In this document: positions 51,115-59,726 of the stretch, piece after piece
Position numbering within the stretch: the first letter of the stretch is position 1
Layout of the letters: every line of letters starts with the position of its first letter
Source of the DNA: DATARR01 sp036376245
GTDB lineage: Bacteria > Acidobacteriota > Thermoanaerobaculia > Multivoradales > UBA5704
Direction: 5' to 3'
DNA: 64,000 nucleotides
Assembly: GCA_036376245.1 (NCBI GenBank)
Contig: DASVAS010000037.1
Coordinates: forward strand, 301,376-365,375
The notes under the pieces: generated by a model
Databases searched by the model: none
What the model saw: only the letters and a program-made list of their open reading frames with translations
What the model was told of the DNA's origin: nothing
Position numbers and translations under genes: made by a program

Positions 51115-51917
51115 TCGTCTGAACCGCCCCCGGCTCTCGCCGGGGGCGCCTGGAGACTCCCGTAGAAAAGCTGGGTGTTGTAGACGAACGCCACCCGCCC
51201 GTCCTCGCTGTGCTCCGCGAAGAGCTTCTTTAGTTCGTCCATGAACGCATCGCCTTCCGGTCCGCTCGCCGGAATGTACGAGGAAGAGAGGGCCCGCCCC
51301 TTCAATCCTTCCCAGTCGAAGACCTGCTCGTTATAAAACGTTTCTTCGCGATAGCCGGCGGAGCCGAAGAAGGCGCGGAGTACCTCTTCGTTCGCATACT
51401 GGGAAGCGATCTCCGAATATTCGGGACAGCGCTCGGTGAGCAGCCGCTCGTAGGCGCGGAGGAACGGCGTCGCGTCCAGGCTGCGGTCGTTCCAGATCAG
51501 CAGGACCAGCCCGCCGGACGCGAGGACCCGCTGGAATTCGGCGCGCGACTTCTCGGGATCGAACCAGTGGAACGCCTGTCCCGCCATCACGGCGTGGACC
51601 GAGCCGTCGTCCAGCGGCAGGGCTTCCGCCTGTCCCGCGAGGTTGACGAAGTCCGGAAACCGCTCCTTCAGATCCTCCGCCGCCTCCCGCATCTCGTCGT
51701 TCGGCTCGACGCCGACGATCCGATAGCCGCGTTCGAGGAACAGCACGCTGAGCTTGCCCGTCCCCGATCCCACGTCCGCGATGACGGAGCCCGGGGCCAG
51801 CCCGAGATCCTTCTCGACGAAATCGGCCAGCGCCGGAGGGTAGTCCGGACGATAGAGGACGTAATTCCGGACGCGGCTGGAGAACCGGGCGAGGGGGTTG
51901 AAGTCGGAGGGATTCAT
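51111..51917 (-). CDS. Class I SAM-dependent methyltransferase
   Basis: A 268-residue methyltransferase with motif I VIADVGSGTGKLSVLFL, the acidic residue in YRIVGVEPNDEM, then AEALPLDDGSVHAVMAGQAFHWF and a post-motif strand (GGLVLLIWNDRS). The arrangement is that of small-molecule or lipid methyltransferases; the substrate is unknown. The last residues (PPARAGGGSDD) are encoded by the GC hairpin that follows the convergent peptide gene. It starts with ATG at 51917; no strong Shine-Dalgarno is visible. Confidence 0.87.
   Translation of the reverse strand: MNPSDFNPLARFSSRVRNYVLYRPDYPPALADFVEKDLGLAPGSVIADVGSGTGKLSVLFLERGYRIVGVEPNDEMREAAEDLKERFPDFVNLAGQAEALPLDDGSVHAVMAGQAFHWFDPEKSRAEFQRVLASGGLVLLIWNDRSLDATPFLRAYERLLTERCPEYSEIASQYANEEVLRAFFGSAGYREETFYNEQVFDWEGLKGRALSSSYIPASGPEGDAFMDELKKLFAEHSEDGRVAFVYNTQLFYGSLQAPPARAGGGSDD
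51125..51148. terminator. 10-bp GC hairpin between convergent stops
   Basis: CGCCCCCGGC-TCTC-GCCGGGGGCG is a perfect 10-bp stem with a 4-nt loop, 10 nt past the stop of the peptide gene and inside the end of the convergent methyltransferase gene. It could act in both directions. No T-tract follows. Confidence 0.4.
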
Positions 51918-52051
51918 GGCATCGACACTATCATTCGCCGGTGCGGTAAACTTCCTTCACTACAAGCCGTACGGGGAACCGCGGCTTCCACTGGATCAAC
52001 GAGCGCCCGTACAACCGTTGATGGCACCTCTCCTGCACGTCGGATTCCCCC

Positions 52052-53152
52052 ATGCCTGAATCCGAAGCCATCGACATCGGCGGCGCGCCCGTCGTCACCC
52101 TCCGGAGACCTCGGCCGGACACCGACCGCCCCGCCTTCCTGAGCGCTCAGCTCCTGCCCGGGCGCGGGATGATGACCCTGCAGGTCACCGCCCATCTCCC
52201 AGGCCGCGGCGAGACCAACCTGCTCCACGCTCCGGATCTGGAGAAAGCCCGCGCGATCCTCGACCCGGCGGTCGAGCCGTTCGCGGGCAACCACTCCTAC
52301 GCGGTGGGAGGGGCCGTCCTGATCCCCTACGCCAACCGCATCCGCGGAACGCTCTCGCCGGACCGCCGGAGCCTCGAGACCACGATCCTGGGGAAGACCG
52401 TCCGCCTGCCGGCCAACTCGGGCGGCCGCCAACCCGGCGCACAGCAGTACGCGATGCACGGCCTCATGCTCGCTTCACGCATGGACGACGTCCGCCGCGA
52501 GACCACGGACGAGCGGGACCGCATCACAGCATCCTTCAAGGCCGGCGACTTCGATCATCACTGGCTGTCCTCGGCCGAGATCGCTTTCGAAAACATCCTC
52601 ACCAGCGATTTCTTCGAGATCACCATCACCGCCCGCAACGTGGGAGACGAGCCGCTTCCGATAGGCATCGGCTGGCATCCCTATTTCGAGCTGCCGAGCG
52701 GCAAGCGTGAACAGGGACGCATGCGGATCCCCGCGCGCAAGCGCACTCTGGTGAACGATTACGACGAGGTGCTGCCCACGGGTGAGGTGGTGCCCCTCGC
52801 CGGGACTCCCTACGACTTCTCCATGCCCGGCGGCAAGGCGGCGGGGGATCTCTTCCTGGACGACTGCTTCGTGGATCTCGAACGATCACCGGATGGCAAC
52901 GCCGTGGCGGAGATCGTCGATCCCGAGGCCAATTACGGCCTGCGTGTGATCGCGGCGTCGCCGCACATCAAGGCCATTCAGGTCTACGCCCCGACCGATC
53001 AGGGCTTCTTTGTGATCGAGCCGCAATTCAACTGGGCCGATCCGTTCGGATCGCAATGGGGGCCAGGGGTGGATACGGGGATGGCGATCCTGGCGCCGGG
53101 AGAGTCGGTGGTGTACGTGGCGAGGTTGGAATTGTTCAGACCCTCAGCCTGA
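52052..53152 (+). CDS. Aldose 1-epimerase (galactose mutarotase)
   Basis: A 366-residue enzyme of the aldose 1-epimerase family, which interconverts the anomers of galactose and related sugars. Expected features in order: FAGNHSYAVGGAVLIPYANR (substrate binding), HGLMLASRMD with the first catalytic-type His, GIGWHPYFELP with the second, DDCFVDLE, and FFVIEPQFNWADPFG with the base-like Glu. All are present at family positions. There is no signal peptide. The neighbours are not sugar genes. A repeat element begins 9 nt past its stop. Confidence 0.88.
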   Translation: MPESEAIDIGGAPVVTLRRPRPDTDRPAFLSAQLLPGRGMMTLQVTAHLPGRGETNLLHAPDLEKARAILDPAVEPFAGNHSYAVGGAVLIPYANRIRGTLSPDRRSLETTILGKTVRLPANSGGRQPGAQQYAMHGLMLASRMDDVRRETTDERDRITASFKAGDFDHHWLSSAEIAFENILTSDFFEITITARNVGDEPLPIGIGWHPYFELPSGKREQGRMRIPARKRTLVNDYDEVLPTGEVVPLAGTPYDFSMPGGKAAGDLFLDDCFVDLERSPDGNAVAEIVDPEANYGLRVIAASPHIKAIQVYAPTDQGFFVIEPQFNWADPFGSQWGPGVDTGMAILAPGESVVYVARLELFRPSA

Positions 53153-53160
53153 TCCGAAGC

Positions 53161-53351
53161 GGCATGCCCTTCGAGGCCTCACCCCCTGGCCCCCTCTCCC
53201 ACCCCCTCCCGCCCGACCGGGAGAGGGGGAACGATGAGTCAACGATCTTGCCGAGCTCAAGAAGACCTCAATCGCAGGGCCCTCCCTCTCCCGGGGGCGG
53301 GCGGCAGGGAGATGGGAGAGGGACCGAGGGTGAGGTCTCGAAGGGCATGCC
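53161..53351. repeat. Palindromic dispersed repeat, copy 1 (MITE-like)
   Basis: The ends GGCATGCCCTTCGAG (53161-53175) and CTCGAAGGGCATGCC (53337-53351) are perfect inverted repeats, and the pairing continues inward for nine more bases with one mismatch. The interior holds CCCTCTCCC runs and their complements (GGGAGAGGGGGAACGAT; CCTCCCTCTCCCGGGGGCGG). A second copy lies at about 58588-58780 with a nearly identical interior. No gene lies within. The structure could fold in RNA and stop both the epimerase and lodB transcripts. Confidence 0.75.
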
Positions 53352-53361
53352 GCTCAAAGTC

Positions 53362-54462
53362 CTACACCGTCTCAAGACAGTACCCCGCTTCCAATCGCCG
53401 TTTCCAGAAGGGCGCCTCCGGCCACCGTCCCTCCTGCGCGTATTGTTTCTTCTGTAGATCCAGACACGCGCCGTAGGCGTTCTGCATCACCTCCAGATAA
53501 GCATCCCGCGCCTCCGCGCGGCCCTCCAACAGATCGGCGATGGCGTTCCCCCCATAGAAGCCGGAGCCCATGGCGGAGCCGATGCCATGCGAGGAGAGCG
53601 GATCGTACGCAGCGGCGGCGTCGCCCAGGGCGAGCCAGCCGTCGCCGGCGATCGTGTCCAACCGGGAGGTCTCGGCGGGCAGGACGCGCAGGGTTCCTTT
53701 GCTCAGAACATACCCATGGTTCTCCACACGGGCCCGCGTCGCTTCCGTTCGCGCCAGCATCGAGTGCCAGGCGTTGCGATCCCGATCCAGGAGATCTCCG
53801 TCGGTCATGAAGGCGACCGCCAAGCGCTCATCCGCGAGAAGGGCCGAGTACCACCAGCCTTCCGGTACGGCTTCGACGAGCGTGTAGGTGTCCGTGTCCG
53901 GCGTGAGGGTCCGGCTCCACATCAGGCCGGCGGCGCCCACGAGACGGTCGTAGCGCACCCGTTTCGCGCCGAGACGCCGCGCGATGTGAGAGGTCCTGCC
54001 GGTGGCGTCCGCGACGAAATCCGCCTCCAGGATCTCGCCGTCCCGCGTCTCCAGCCGCCAGCGCTCTCCGAAACGATCACATCTCACGAGCCGGCATCCC
54101 CACCACCATACCGCCCCGGCCGTCTGCGACCGCTCGACGAGACGAGTCTCGAACGTGAGGCGGTCGACGTGCCAGCCGTCACCCTGCGTACCGGCGAGGA
54201 AGGGGCGCTCGCCGGGCCGGGGCGATCCCCAGACGAAGCGGTTGCCCAGCGAGCGCAGATGGCCACCCTGCAGCAGGAGATCCTCCAACCCGAGGTGACG
54301 CAGCAGGGGCGTGAGATTGGGCGGCAGGCACTCCCCCACCTTGAGCTCCGGCTCGGGGCGGGACTCCAGGACGAGCACGGAGATTCCGCGCCGGGCCAGG
54401 ATGAGGGCGGCCACCGCGCCGGCGGGACCACCCCCAGCGATCACAACCTTTTTCATCACCAA
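53362..54462 (-). CDS. lodB: FAD-dependent LodB-type oxidoreductase
   Basis: A 366-residue flavoprotein of the tryptophan-halogenase-like group. FAD binding is shown by VVIAGGGPAGAVAALILARR at the N-terminus and GDAAAAYDPLSSHGIGSAM near the C-terminal side. It lies 7 nt downstream of the LodA-like gene on the same strand. In the known lodAB pair, LodB is a flavoenzyme needed to form the tryptophan-derived quinone cofactor of LodA. The K-x-W-x-x-W halogenase motif was not seen, so halogenation is unlikely. Name assigned by the gene pairing as well as sequence. Confidence 0.82.
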   Translation of the reverse strand: MVMKKVVIAGGGPAGAVAALILARRGISVLVLESRPEPELKVGECLPPNLTPLLRHLGLEDLLLQGGHLRSLGNRFVWGSPRPGERPFLAGTQGDGWHVDRLTFETRLVERSQTAGAVWWWGCRLVRCDRFGERWRLETRDGEILEADFVADATGRTSHIARRLGAKRVRYDRLVGAAGLMWSRTLTPDTDTYTLVEAVPEGWWYSALLADERLAVAFMTDGDLLDRDRNAWHSMLARTEATRARVENHGYVLSKGTLRVLPAETSRLDTIAGDGWLALGDAAAAYDPLSSHGIGSAMGSGFYGGNAIADLLEGRAEARDAYLEVMQNAYGACLDLQKKQYAQEGRWPEAPFWKRRLEAGYCLETV

Positions 54463-54469
54463 TCCTCGA

Positions 54470-56491
54470 TCAGCGGTCGCGACGGACCACGTGACGCCGC
54501 GGCCTCGGATGCGCCGCGCGCTCCGCCTCGGCCCGCGCCGGCAAGGCCTCGGCCGTGACCCTGAACAGCACTTCGCCGGTCACCGCCGCCTCCTCCGGCG
54601 TCTCCGCCCGCCGCTCGGCGATCTTCACCTGCTCGAAGCTGGGATCCGGCTCCACGTACTCTTCGGCGCGTCCGGTCTCCACCCAATACCGATGCGGCCA
54701 TCCCGGCTCGGCGGCGCCGCCCGGGACCGGCTGCTCGGTCACGATCCCGATCGCGTGCCAGTTCGCCACCATGTTGTTGATGCGGTCCTGATAGGCGCCG
54801 CTGGCGCTGAGATCGCGGAGCCAGAACTGGCGGTATGTGAGGTGCTTCATCTTCTGGGCCGGCGGCAGGGTGGGGTCCTGAAGACGCTCGTAGGACTGCA
54901 TCGACAGCACCTGGTTCGGCACCCGGGCCGCCCAGAACGACGGCAGCGGCAGGTAGTTCGACGTGTTGTAGCCGGAGAGGCAGCTCGCCTCGTCCGTCTG
55001 CCACGGGATGCCCATCCAGCGCGTCAGCGTGCCCGGACCGCTGCCGTCGAGCGGACCGCCGGGGCCCAGCGCCACCGAGGGAGTGAGCATGACCCCGTAA
55101 TCGTCCTTGGGCTCTTGGCCGGGCTCCAGCACCTTGAGCCGGAAGGGAAGGCTGCCGTGCGGCTCGCGCCACATGATCGGCACCCGCAGCGTCCAGGTCA
55201 GCTCGATGCCGGGGTGGAACGGCCCGCCCAGGCAGTCCTCCAGGGGAGCGCGGTCCAGCACGGACGGCTGCCGCTCCAGGGGGACGTCGCCCAGGCTCTG
55301 CGGCTCCGCGTGGCGCTCGCCGGTTTCGAAATCGCCCTCGGCCCACCGCCGGAGCCACTCGTACTGCGTCTCGGTGACGGCGAGGTCGTAGATCGTGGTG
55401 TTGGGATAATCGACGCCGTCGCCATAGAACGGCGGCAGGCCCGCGGGCTCGGGCGTCGGCAACTCGGCGCGGCGGTCCGGGTCCTCGTCCCACGGCGGCG
55501 GCGGCTGGCGGAACCAGCGGAACAGGGCCTCCCGCGCCGCTTTATGGGCGGGGTCGGGACTGGAGAGCTTCTCCAGGTACGCCGGATCGGTGAGATCGCT
55601 GGGCGAGCCGGCGCCGAAGAGGAAATAGACGCCCTGGCTCACCCACTGATTGCCCACCAGGCGTGCGAAGATCGGGAAGATGTGCTCCCAGAAATGGAGC
55701 TTCGCCGGCGGCGAGATCCAGCCCTGCCGCAGGAAGAGGTCGTAGACCACGTCGTACATCGTGACGGGGCCGTGCAGCCCCTGGCCGTAGTTGGGCGGGG
55801 TGACCGCCACCATCGCCGGCTCGGCCACCAGCTCCCGGCCGCCGATGCGCACCGTGGCCCGCACCGGGCCGTCGGACGTGTCGTCGTACCAGCCGTCGTT
55901 GTTGGCGAAGGTGACGGCCTTCGCGCCGTTGTAGGAGGCGGAGCTCCCTTCGCCGCCGATGAAGATCAGGCGTCCTTTCTCGTCCGTGCGGATCTCGCCC
56001 AGGGGCACCTCGATGGGGCTCCCCTCCTGGAACGAGATCCAGCCATGATCGAAGGCGTACTGGGACCCGCTCTGATTCACGCCGCTGATCCGCCGCGCCC
56101 CGGGATCGATGACCAGATCCTGCCGGCGGCTCCCCGGGATGCCCGCGTTGCGGTGGTCGGGAATCATCACGAACTGCTTGAGATCGAGGGCATTGAGGAA
56201 CTTGTACCAGGCCGCCTTGCGGTTGGCGACGTGGACCTCCCAGGTGATCTCCGCGTCGTCGGCCGTGATCTCCTTCACCACCTCGCCCGCCGCGTTGTAG
56301 CCATAGACGCGGAACCGCGCCGCCTCGCGCCGGATCTGGCCCTGCGCGTTCTTGTACCCCTGGAGACCGGGATGCGCGGCCTGTCCCGGGATCTCCGGCG
56401 CAAGGTAGTACTCGTCAGCCGGAGCGTTCCCCACCCGGGCGATGCCGATAGCGGGATGGATGGCACAACGGACGATGTCGTTGTCGGACAT
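54470..56491 (-). CDS. lodA: LodA/GoxA-type quinoprotein amino acid oxidase
   Basis: A 673-residue protein with AGGAGGGATCCCCGT before the ATG. The start CAIHPAIGIARVGNA is the typical N-terminal signature of the LodA/GoxA family. These enzymes oxidise lysine or glycine with a cysteine tryptophylquinone cofactor and release hydrogen peroxide, which kills competitors. TDEASCLSGYN places Asp500 and Cys504 with the D-x3-C spacing known from LodA (Asp512, Cys516). The Trp partner could not be fixed; Trp520, Trp557 and Trp578 are candidates. There is no signal peptide. The partner gene follows at once. Which amino acid is used cannot be told. Confidence 0.88.
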   Translation of the reverse strand: MSDNDIVRCAIHPAIGIARVGNAPADEYYLAPEIPGQAAHPGLQGYKNAQGQIRREAARFRVYGYNAAGEVVKEITADDAEITWEVHVANRKAAWYKFLNALDLKQFVMIPDHRNAGIPGSRRQDLVIDPGARRISGVNQSGSQYAFDHGWISFQEGSPIEVPLGEIRTDEKGRLIFIGGEGSSASYNGAKAVTFANNDGWYDDTSDGPVRATVRIGGRELVAEPAMVAVTPPNYGQGLHGPVTMYDVVYDLFLRQGWISPPAKLHFWEHIFPIFARLVGNQWVSQGVYFLFGAGSPSDLTDPAYLEKLSSPDPAHKAAREALFRWFRQPPPPWDEDPDRRAELPTPEPAGLPPFYGDGVDYPNTTIYDLAVTETQYEWLRRWAEGDFETGERHAEPQSLGDVPLERQPSVLDRAPLEDCLGGPFHPGIELTWTLRVPIMWREPHGSLPFRLKVLEPGQEPKDDYGVMLTPSVALGPGGPLDGSGPGTLTRWMGIPWQTDEASCLSGYNTSNYLPLPSFWAARVPNQVLSMQSYERLQDPTLPPAQKMKHLTYRQFWLRDLSASGAYQDRINNMVANWHAIGIVTEQPVPGGAAEPGWPHRYWVETGRAEEYVEPDPSFEQVKIAERRAETPEEAAVTGEVLFRVTAEALPARAEAERAAHPRPRRHVVRRDR

Positions 56492-56613
56492 ACGGGGATC
56501 CCTCCTGAGGACGAGATGTCAAGCGGTTCAGGAGGATAGTGTCATAAGTGGAGGAGCGAGATTCTGGCCGGGAATGACATACTTTGGCAAGTCCCAGAAA
56601 CGAGGCCCTGACC

Positions 56614-57639
56614 ATGAAAATCCTGTCCTGGATCGCGCTCGCGCTCCTTACGTCCCTCCCTCTCACCGCGCAGGATGACTTCTGGGATGAAGAAGACGCC
56701 CGGAAGGCCTGCGAGCCGTTCCTGCGCTATCTGCCCGGCCCCGCGGGCCGGCCGACGGACGCTGACCGCAAGACCTTCGAGCGGGAGAAGAACTGCTTCG
56801 GCCACTTCTACGATCCCGACGGCAGGCCCGAGTACGACAAGGCCCGCCGCTGCTGTCTCGTGCGCGGCGACTGCAACCGCGAGCTCGCCATGATCTTCGC
56901 CAACGGCTGGAACACGCCCCGCGACCTCGGCGCGGCCATGTACTTCCTCTGCCGGGCGGAAGACGAGATGGCCCCCGCCGAGCAGTGGAGCATGCTCCAG
57001 TTCGTCGACGGCCTGCGTGCCGGCAAGGAAAAGGGGAACCTCGACTATTGCGAGCACGTCACCAGCGGCATGGGCGCCGGCTGGTGCGCCAGCGTGGAGC
57101 TCGACCAAAAGCGCGCGGAGTGGGAGCGCCGCGCCGCCGCCGTCGAGCGGACCCTCAAGCCGGAAGCCCGGCCGGCGTTCGCGGCCCTCCGCAAGGCCAT
57201 GGACGACCTCGCCAACGCGGACGCCAACTACATGGCCGAGCCCAACCGCGGCGGCACGATCCACTCGGCCGTGGTCCTGAGCAGCCAGGTCGAGCGCAAC
57301 GACGACCTCCTCGCCACCCTGGAGCGCTACGTCCAGAAGCGCGCCCCCGCGGCCACCCCGGACGCCCTCCAGAAAGCCGACGCGGCCCTGAACACCGCCT
57401 ACAAGGCCATCCTGGCGCAGGCCAAGGCCGACGACAAGGAATACGAGACGGGCACCGCCGGCCAGGATGTCCTGCGCGACGCCCAGCGCGCCTGGATTCC
57501 CTACCGTGACGCCTGGATCACCTTCTACCGTCTCCGCTGGAAGGGAGCCGCGCCGGCCGAAGCTCTGGACCGGGAGATCGCGGCGGCGCTCACGGAGAAG
57601 CGGACGCGGGAGTTGAATGAATTGGGGGCGGAGCCGTAG
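56614..57639 (+). CDS. Secreted protein with LprI-like (DUF1311) domain
   Basis: A 341-residue exported protein from the ATG at 56614 (signal peptide MKILSWIALALLTSLPLTAQ). The central part is Cys-rich (RRCCLVRGDCNREL; FLCRAEDEMA) with Sel1-like helix pairs. The C-terminal 90 residues match the LprI/DUF1311 pattern: LQKADAALNTAYKAILAQAK, then LRDAQRAWIPYRDAWITFYR, where the conserved LR.AQRAWI.YRD.... stretch lies. Proteins with this domain inhibit lysozyme in mycobacteria, but most members are uncharacterised. It is divergent from the lodA gene. Confidence 0.78.
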   Translation: MKILSWIALALLTSLPLTAQDDFWDEEDARKACEPFLRYLPGPAGRPTDADRKTFEREKNCFGHFYDPDGRPEYDKARRCCLVRGDCNRELAMIFANGWNTPRDLGAAMYFLCRAEDEMAPAEQWSMLQFVDGLRAGKEKGNLDYCEHVTSGMGAGWCASVELDQKRAEWERRAAAVERTLKPEARPAFAALRKAMDDLANADANYMAEPNRGGTIHSAVVLSSQVERNDDLLATLERYVQKRAPAATPDALQKADAALNTAYKAILAQAKADDKEYETGTAGQDVLRDAQRAWIPYRDAWITFYRLRWKGAAPAEALDREIAAALTEKRTRELNELGAEP

Positions 57640-57786
57640 ACCTCGTTCCCCGTCTTCCACCTCTTGCCGGCTCTCTTCCGCCTCCTGCCAGCGATCTTTG
57701 ACAGACGACGTATCGCGTGGAGTTACAATCTTCAGCGCAGCACCTTGAAACGGCGGGTTTTTCTCTCTTTCGAGGAGGAGGACGGC

Positions 57787-58560
57787 ATGAAGCTGGCCTT
57801 GGCGAACCTGAAGGGCGGCGTGGGGAAGACGACGACGGCGGTCAATCTCGCCGCGGCGTTCGCGCGGAGCGGACTCAACGTGCTGGTGGTCGATCTCGAT
57901 CCGCAGGCTTCCGCGAGCTTCTCCCTGGGCGTGCCCCGGGATCAGGCGCAGGCCGGCGCCGCCAAGGTGCTGGCCGGCAAGACCGAGGCCGCGGAGGCTA
58001 TCGTGGAGACGGCCATCGAGAACATCCACCTCCTCCCCGGCGAGCTCGACCTGGCCGGCCTGGACGTGGCCATCGCCCGCAAGCAGGAGCCGGAGAAGCT
58101 GCTCAAGAAGGCCCTCACTCCCCTCCGGCGGCGCTATGACGTCTTCGTCATGGACAGCCCGCCGGGGCTCTCCATCCTCACCATCAACGCCCTGGCCGCC
58201 GCGGATTCCTACATCGTGCCCATAGCCCCTCACCGCCTGGACGCGGAAGCGCTCGGCGGGTTCCTGGAGCTGGTGGACGCCTCGCGGGAGCGGATCGGCA
58301 AGAAGGCGGAGCTGCTGGGCATCCTCCTGACCATGGTGGACCACCGCACCCAGGTGACCGACGAGATGGTGGCGGCGGTCCGCCACAAGTACGGCTCCAA
58401 GGTGTTCCGGGCGGAGATCCCCGTCAACGTGCGGCTGGCCGAGGCCCCCGCCGCGGGAAGGCCGATCTTCGACTTCGAGAGCTGGTCCACCGGGGCGCAG
58501 GCGTACGGGAAGCTCGGGGGCGAGGTGATCCGGCGGGCGCGGAAGGCGGGGTTGCTGTAG
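57787..58560 (+). CDS. ParA-family ATPase (orphan)
   Basis: A 257-residue ParA/MinD-type ATPase from the ATG at 57787 (GAGGAGGACGGC before it); the open frame back to 57664 lacks family features. Motifs: KGGVGKTTTAVNLAAA (deviant Walker A with signature lysine), VVDLDPQASASFSLG, and FVMDSPPGLSILTINAL. ParA proteins position plasmids, chromosomes or other cargo by ATP-driven patterning. No parB gene and no origin-like iteron cluster are near, so the cargo is unknown. A repeat element follows. Confidence 0.88.
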   Translation: MKLALANLKGGVGKTTTAVNLAAAFARSGLNVLVVDLDPQASASFSLGVPRDQAQAGAAKVLAGKTEAAEAIVETAIENIHLLPGELDLAGLDVAIARKQEPEKLLKKALTPLRRRYDVFVMDSPPGLSILTINALAAADSYIVPIAPHRLDAEALGGFLELVDASRERIGKKAELLGILLTMVDHRTQVTDEMVAAVRHKYGSKVFRAEIPVNVRLAEAPAAGRPIFDFESWSTGAQAYGKLGGEVIRRARKAGLL

Positions 58561-58587
58561 GGGTTCAGGGCGTCATGCCCTGCGGAG

Positions 58588-58780
58588 GGCCTGCCCTCCG
58601 AGACCTCACCCCCTGGCCCCCTCTCCCAGCGCCCACCCGCCCGTCCGGGAGAGGGGGAACGATAAGGAAGCGATCTTGCCCGATCTCCAGAAGACTTCAA
58701 TCGCAGGGCCCTCCCTCTCCCGGGGGCGGGCGGCAGGGAGATGGGAGAGGGACCGAGGGTGAGGTCTCAAGGGCACGCCC
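58588..58780. repeat. Palindromic dispersed repeat, copy 2
   Basis: It shares with the copy at 53161 the end GAGACCTCACCCCCTGGCC, the GGGAGAGGGGGAACGAT word, the TCAATCGCAGGGCCCTCCCT block, and the GGGTGAGGTCTC end with opposite orientation of the flanks. The outer ends differ slightly (CTGCCCTCCGAG against CTCAAGGGCACGCCC). It lies between the ParA gene and the convergent MerR gene, again after a coding end. Confidence 0.72.
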
Positions 58781-58815
58781 TCCCAGCCAGCAACCGGACT
58801 GAGAGGGCCATCCTC

Positions 58816-59553
58816 TTACTGGGTCTTTCCAGACTGCAGCGCCTTCTGGATGTACCCCATCATCTCCCGCATGCCGCCGGTGTCGATGCCGTGGATGTTC
58901 TCCTCCTCCTGCCACACGCGGCCGGCGGACTTCTCCAGGCCGGGGTTGCCGCCGGTGAACTCCTGGACGAGGCCCATCCAGCGCCGGGCGAGTTGCTGCA
59001 CCCGCTCGTCGGCGGGATCGGTCCCGCGGTCCATCTCGGCCCGGACCTGGGCCATCAGCTCCTGCCATTCGCCTTCGACCTGGCGGATGCGGTCGTCGCC
59101 GACGGCCTCCCGGCGGGCCTTGAGCTCTTCCATCTGCTCGGGGGTGTAGTACTTCTCGTACATTCTCGTCTCCTCGATGATCTGGAGGAATTCTTCCGTG
59201 GGGATCGTCTCGTCCGTCCGCCAGCGCTCGGCGATCATTTCCAGGCGGTGGCAGAGGCGCTGTTGCAGTCCGATCCGCTCTTTCAGGTTCGCGATCTGGA
59301 GCTGGAGCACGCGGTCCGGCGTGACGTCGGGGCGGCTCAGGAACTCCTTGATCTCGTCCAGGGAGAATCCCAGGGTTCTCAGCGACAGGATCTGCTGGAG
59401 CCGCTGCACGTCGGGGCCGGTGTACAGCCGGTAGCCGGATTCCGAGCGGTGCGACGGCGAGAGCAGTCCGAGGTCGTCGTAGTGATGGAGCGTCCGCACG
59501 GACACTCCGGTCCGTTTGGCCAGCTCGCCCACTTTCCAGGGCGGGGGCCTCAT
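58816..59553 (-). CDS. MerR-family regulator with TipAS-like domain
   Basis: A 245-residue regulator from the ATG at 59553 (AAAGGAGGGAAGACGAC before it). The N-terminal MerR winged helix is KVGELAKRTGVSVRTLHHYD, then GLLSPSHRSESGYRLYTGPD, followed by the dimerisation coiled coil. The C-terminal half (about 130-245: YTPEQMEELKARREAVGDD, then EWQELMAQVRAEMDRGTDP) matches the TipAS antibiotic-recognition domain. It may sense an antibiotic-like ligand. The targets are not apparent among its neighbours. Confidence 0.85.
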   Translation of the reverse strand: MRPPPWKVGELAKRTGVSVRTLHHYDDLGLLSPSHRSESGYRLYTGPDVQRLQQILSLRTLGFSLDEIKEFLSRPDVTPDRVLQLQIANLKERIGLQQRLCHRLEMIAERWRTDETIPTEEFLQIIEETRMYEKYYTPEQMEELKARREAVGDDRIRQVEGEWQELMAQVRAEMDRGTDPADERVQQLARRWMGLVQEFTGGNPGLEKSAGRVWQEEENIHGIDTGGMREMMGYIQKALQSGKTQ

Positions 59554-59634
59554 GTCGTCTTCCCTCCTTTCGGCCACGTCCCAGGTGGCAAGGAAGACGA
59601 TAAGGCCTGACGTTGCGTGAGGGTCAAGAGGGAA

Positions 59635-59726
59635 AAAAAGGACACCAGGGACACCAGGGACACCAAGGACAGGTAAAAACGCCGTCCTTGAGGTCCTTGG
59701 TGTCTTTGGTGTCCCTGGTGTCCTTT
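59635..59726 (-). terminator. Repeat-built hairpin after the VWA gene
   Basis: The arms at about 59635-59673 and 59683-59726 are inverted copies built of GGACACCAGGGACACC-type units. Read on the minus strand the hairpin follows the VWA stop codon directly and ends with a T-run (CCTTTTTTTCCC), as expected of an intrinsic terminator. The architecture is that of the 42491 hairpin, though the unit sequence differs. Confidence 0.65.
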
